The position numbers were made by a program, and so were the translations under genes. The notes under the pieces are model-generated. The model did not search any database and had not been told where the DNA came from. It saw nothing but the letters and a program-made list of their open reading frames with translations. Of a stretch of 6,486 nt of DNA, positions 6,246-6,486 are shown piece by piece; position 1 is the stretch's first letter, and the number at the start of each line of letters is the position of its first letter. Source of the DNA: Tannerella sp. GTDB taxonomy: Bacteria > Bacteroidota > Bacteroidia > Bacteroidales > Tannerellaceae. The stretch spans positions 1 to 6,486 of the forward strand of contig JAIRLL010000102.1 in assembly GCA_031259505.1 (NCBI GenBank), read 5' to 3'.

Positions 6246-6486
6246 TGCAGTTTCCGGATAAAAAAAAATGTCTGATTTTGCCTCCATCCCGAAAGTTGTT
6301 ATACTGCGCGCGGTGTAAAGTTGTGATATGATTCTACCGAACGGACAATCCTTTCAGCGAATAAAAGCGGGAGATTAAAAGACCGCAAAAACCTGGATTG
6401 CCACGCCTGGCGGCTCGCAACGGCGGGACTGTCCGTCATCCATTTGTACAACCCCTTGCGGGGTTGACAGAGTGGAGGGGCGGCGC
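6246..6486. other. Non-coding right end of the window
   Basis: No convincing gene is visible on either strand here. The plus strand has an open stretch running off the end from about 6397, but it has no start codon or recognisable protein and overlaps the hairpin repeats. Bases 6246-6390 are A/T-rich and show no feature I recognise. Bases 6391-6466 hold two hairpin-forming sequences described separately. Confidence 0.5.
6391..6466. repeat. Two adjacent hairpin sequences resembling dispersed intergenic repeats
   Basis: The first unit (6394-6420) has TTGC (6398-6401) and GCC (6405-6407) pairing with GGC (6412-6414) and GCAA (6417-6420), with an internal mismatch. Its core, CTGGATTGCCACGCC followed by CTCGCAA, resembles a palindromic intergenic repeat I remember from many bacterial genomes. 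The second unit is a perfect 7-bp stem, CAACCCC (6449-6455) and GGGGTTG (6460-6466), around TTGC. It resembles CAACCCC...GGGGTTG repeats remembered from Bacteroidota intergenic DNA. No T-tract follows, so it is not a standard terminator. Copy number cannot be judged from one window. Confidence 0.4.

Noticed and set aside
6192..6287. Longer start for the peroxidase (32 extra residues)
   Set aside because: The predicted promoter lies within this stretch, and the M at 6191 gives a clean signal peptide.
6449..6466. CAACCCC/GGGGTTG hairpin as a rho-independent terminator
   Set aside because: There is no T-tract after the stem on either strand, and no gene ends nearby; it fits a dispersed repeat better.

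Overview
The window looks like ordinary chromosomal DNA from a member of the Bacteroidota, most likely the order Bacteroidales. Three signs support this. Start codons are preceded by A/T-rich leaders without Shine-Dalgarno sequences. Upstream regions carry the Bacteroidota-type -7 box TAnnTTTG (clear at 1429-1436 minus, 1644-1651 plus and 6217-6224 minus). The TyrRS, IspE, DEAD-box helicase and YgiQ proteins also read like Bacteroidales versions, judged from memory and not from a search.

Layout. At the left edge is the 5' part of a tRNA gene on the minus strand (probably tRNA-Gln), with a plausible promoter of its own. Next, also on the minus strand, is tyrS (111-1403). A 313-bp divergent intergenic region follows, holding promoters for both flanks. 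Rightwards from it runs a compact plus-strand operon: a RhlE-like DEAD-box RNA helicase (1717-3000), ispE for the MEP isoprenoid pathway (3014-3817), and a YgiQ-family radical SAM protein (3796-5637) that overlaps the end of ispE by 22 bp. Convergent to it, with only 5 bp between the stop codons, is a minus-strand gene for an exported thiol-type glutathione peroxidase (5643-6191). The last 200 or so bases have no convincing gene. They end in two adjacent hairpin-forming sequences that resemble dispersed intergenic repeats.

How the genes fit together. tyrS and the tRNA serve translation. The helicase acts on RNA, IspE makes an isoprenoid precursor, and YgiQ is a radical SAM protein of unknown substrate. 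The operon seems to be a housekeeping group joined by transcription and, for ispE-ygiQ, probably by translational coupling. The peroxidase is a separate oxidative-stress gene. I see no transposase, phage gene, CRISPR array or defence system. The points most worth a second look are the stem-loop at the start of the helicase transcript, the second cysteine cluster in YgiQ, and the terminal repeats.
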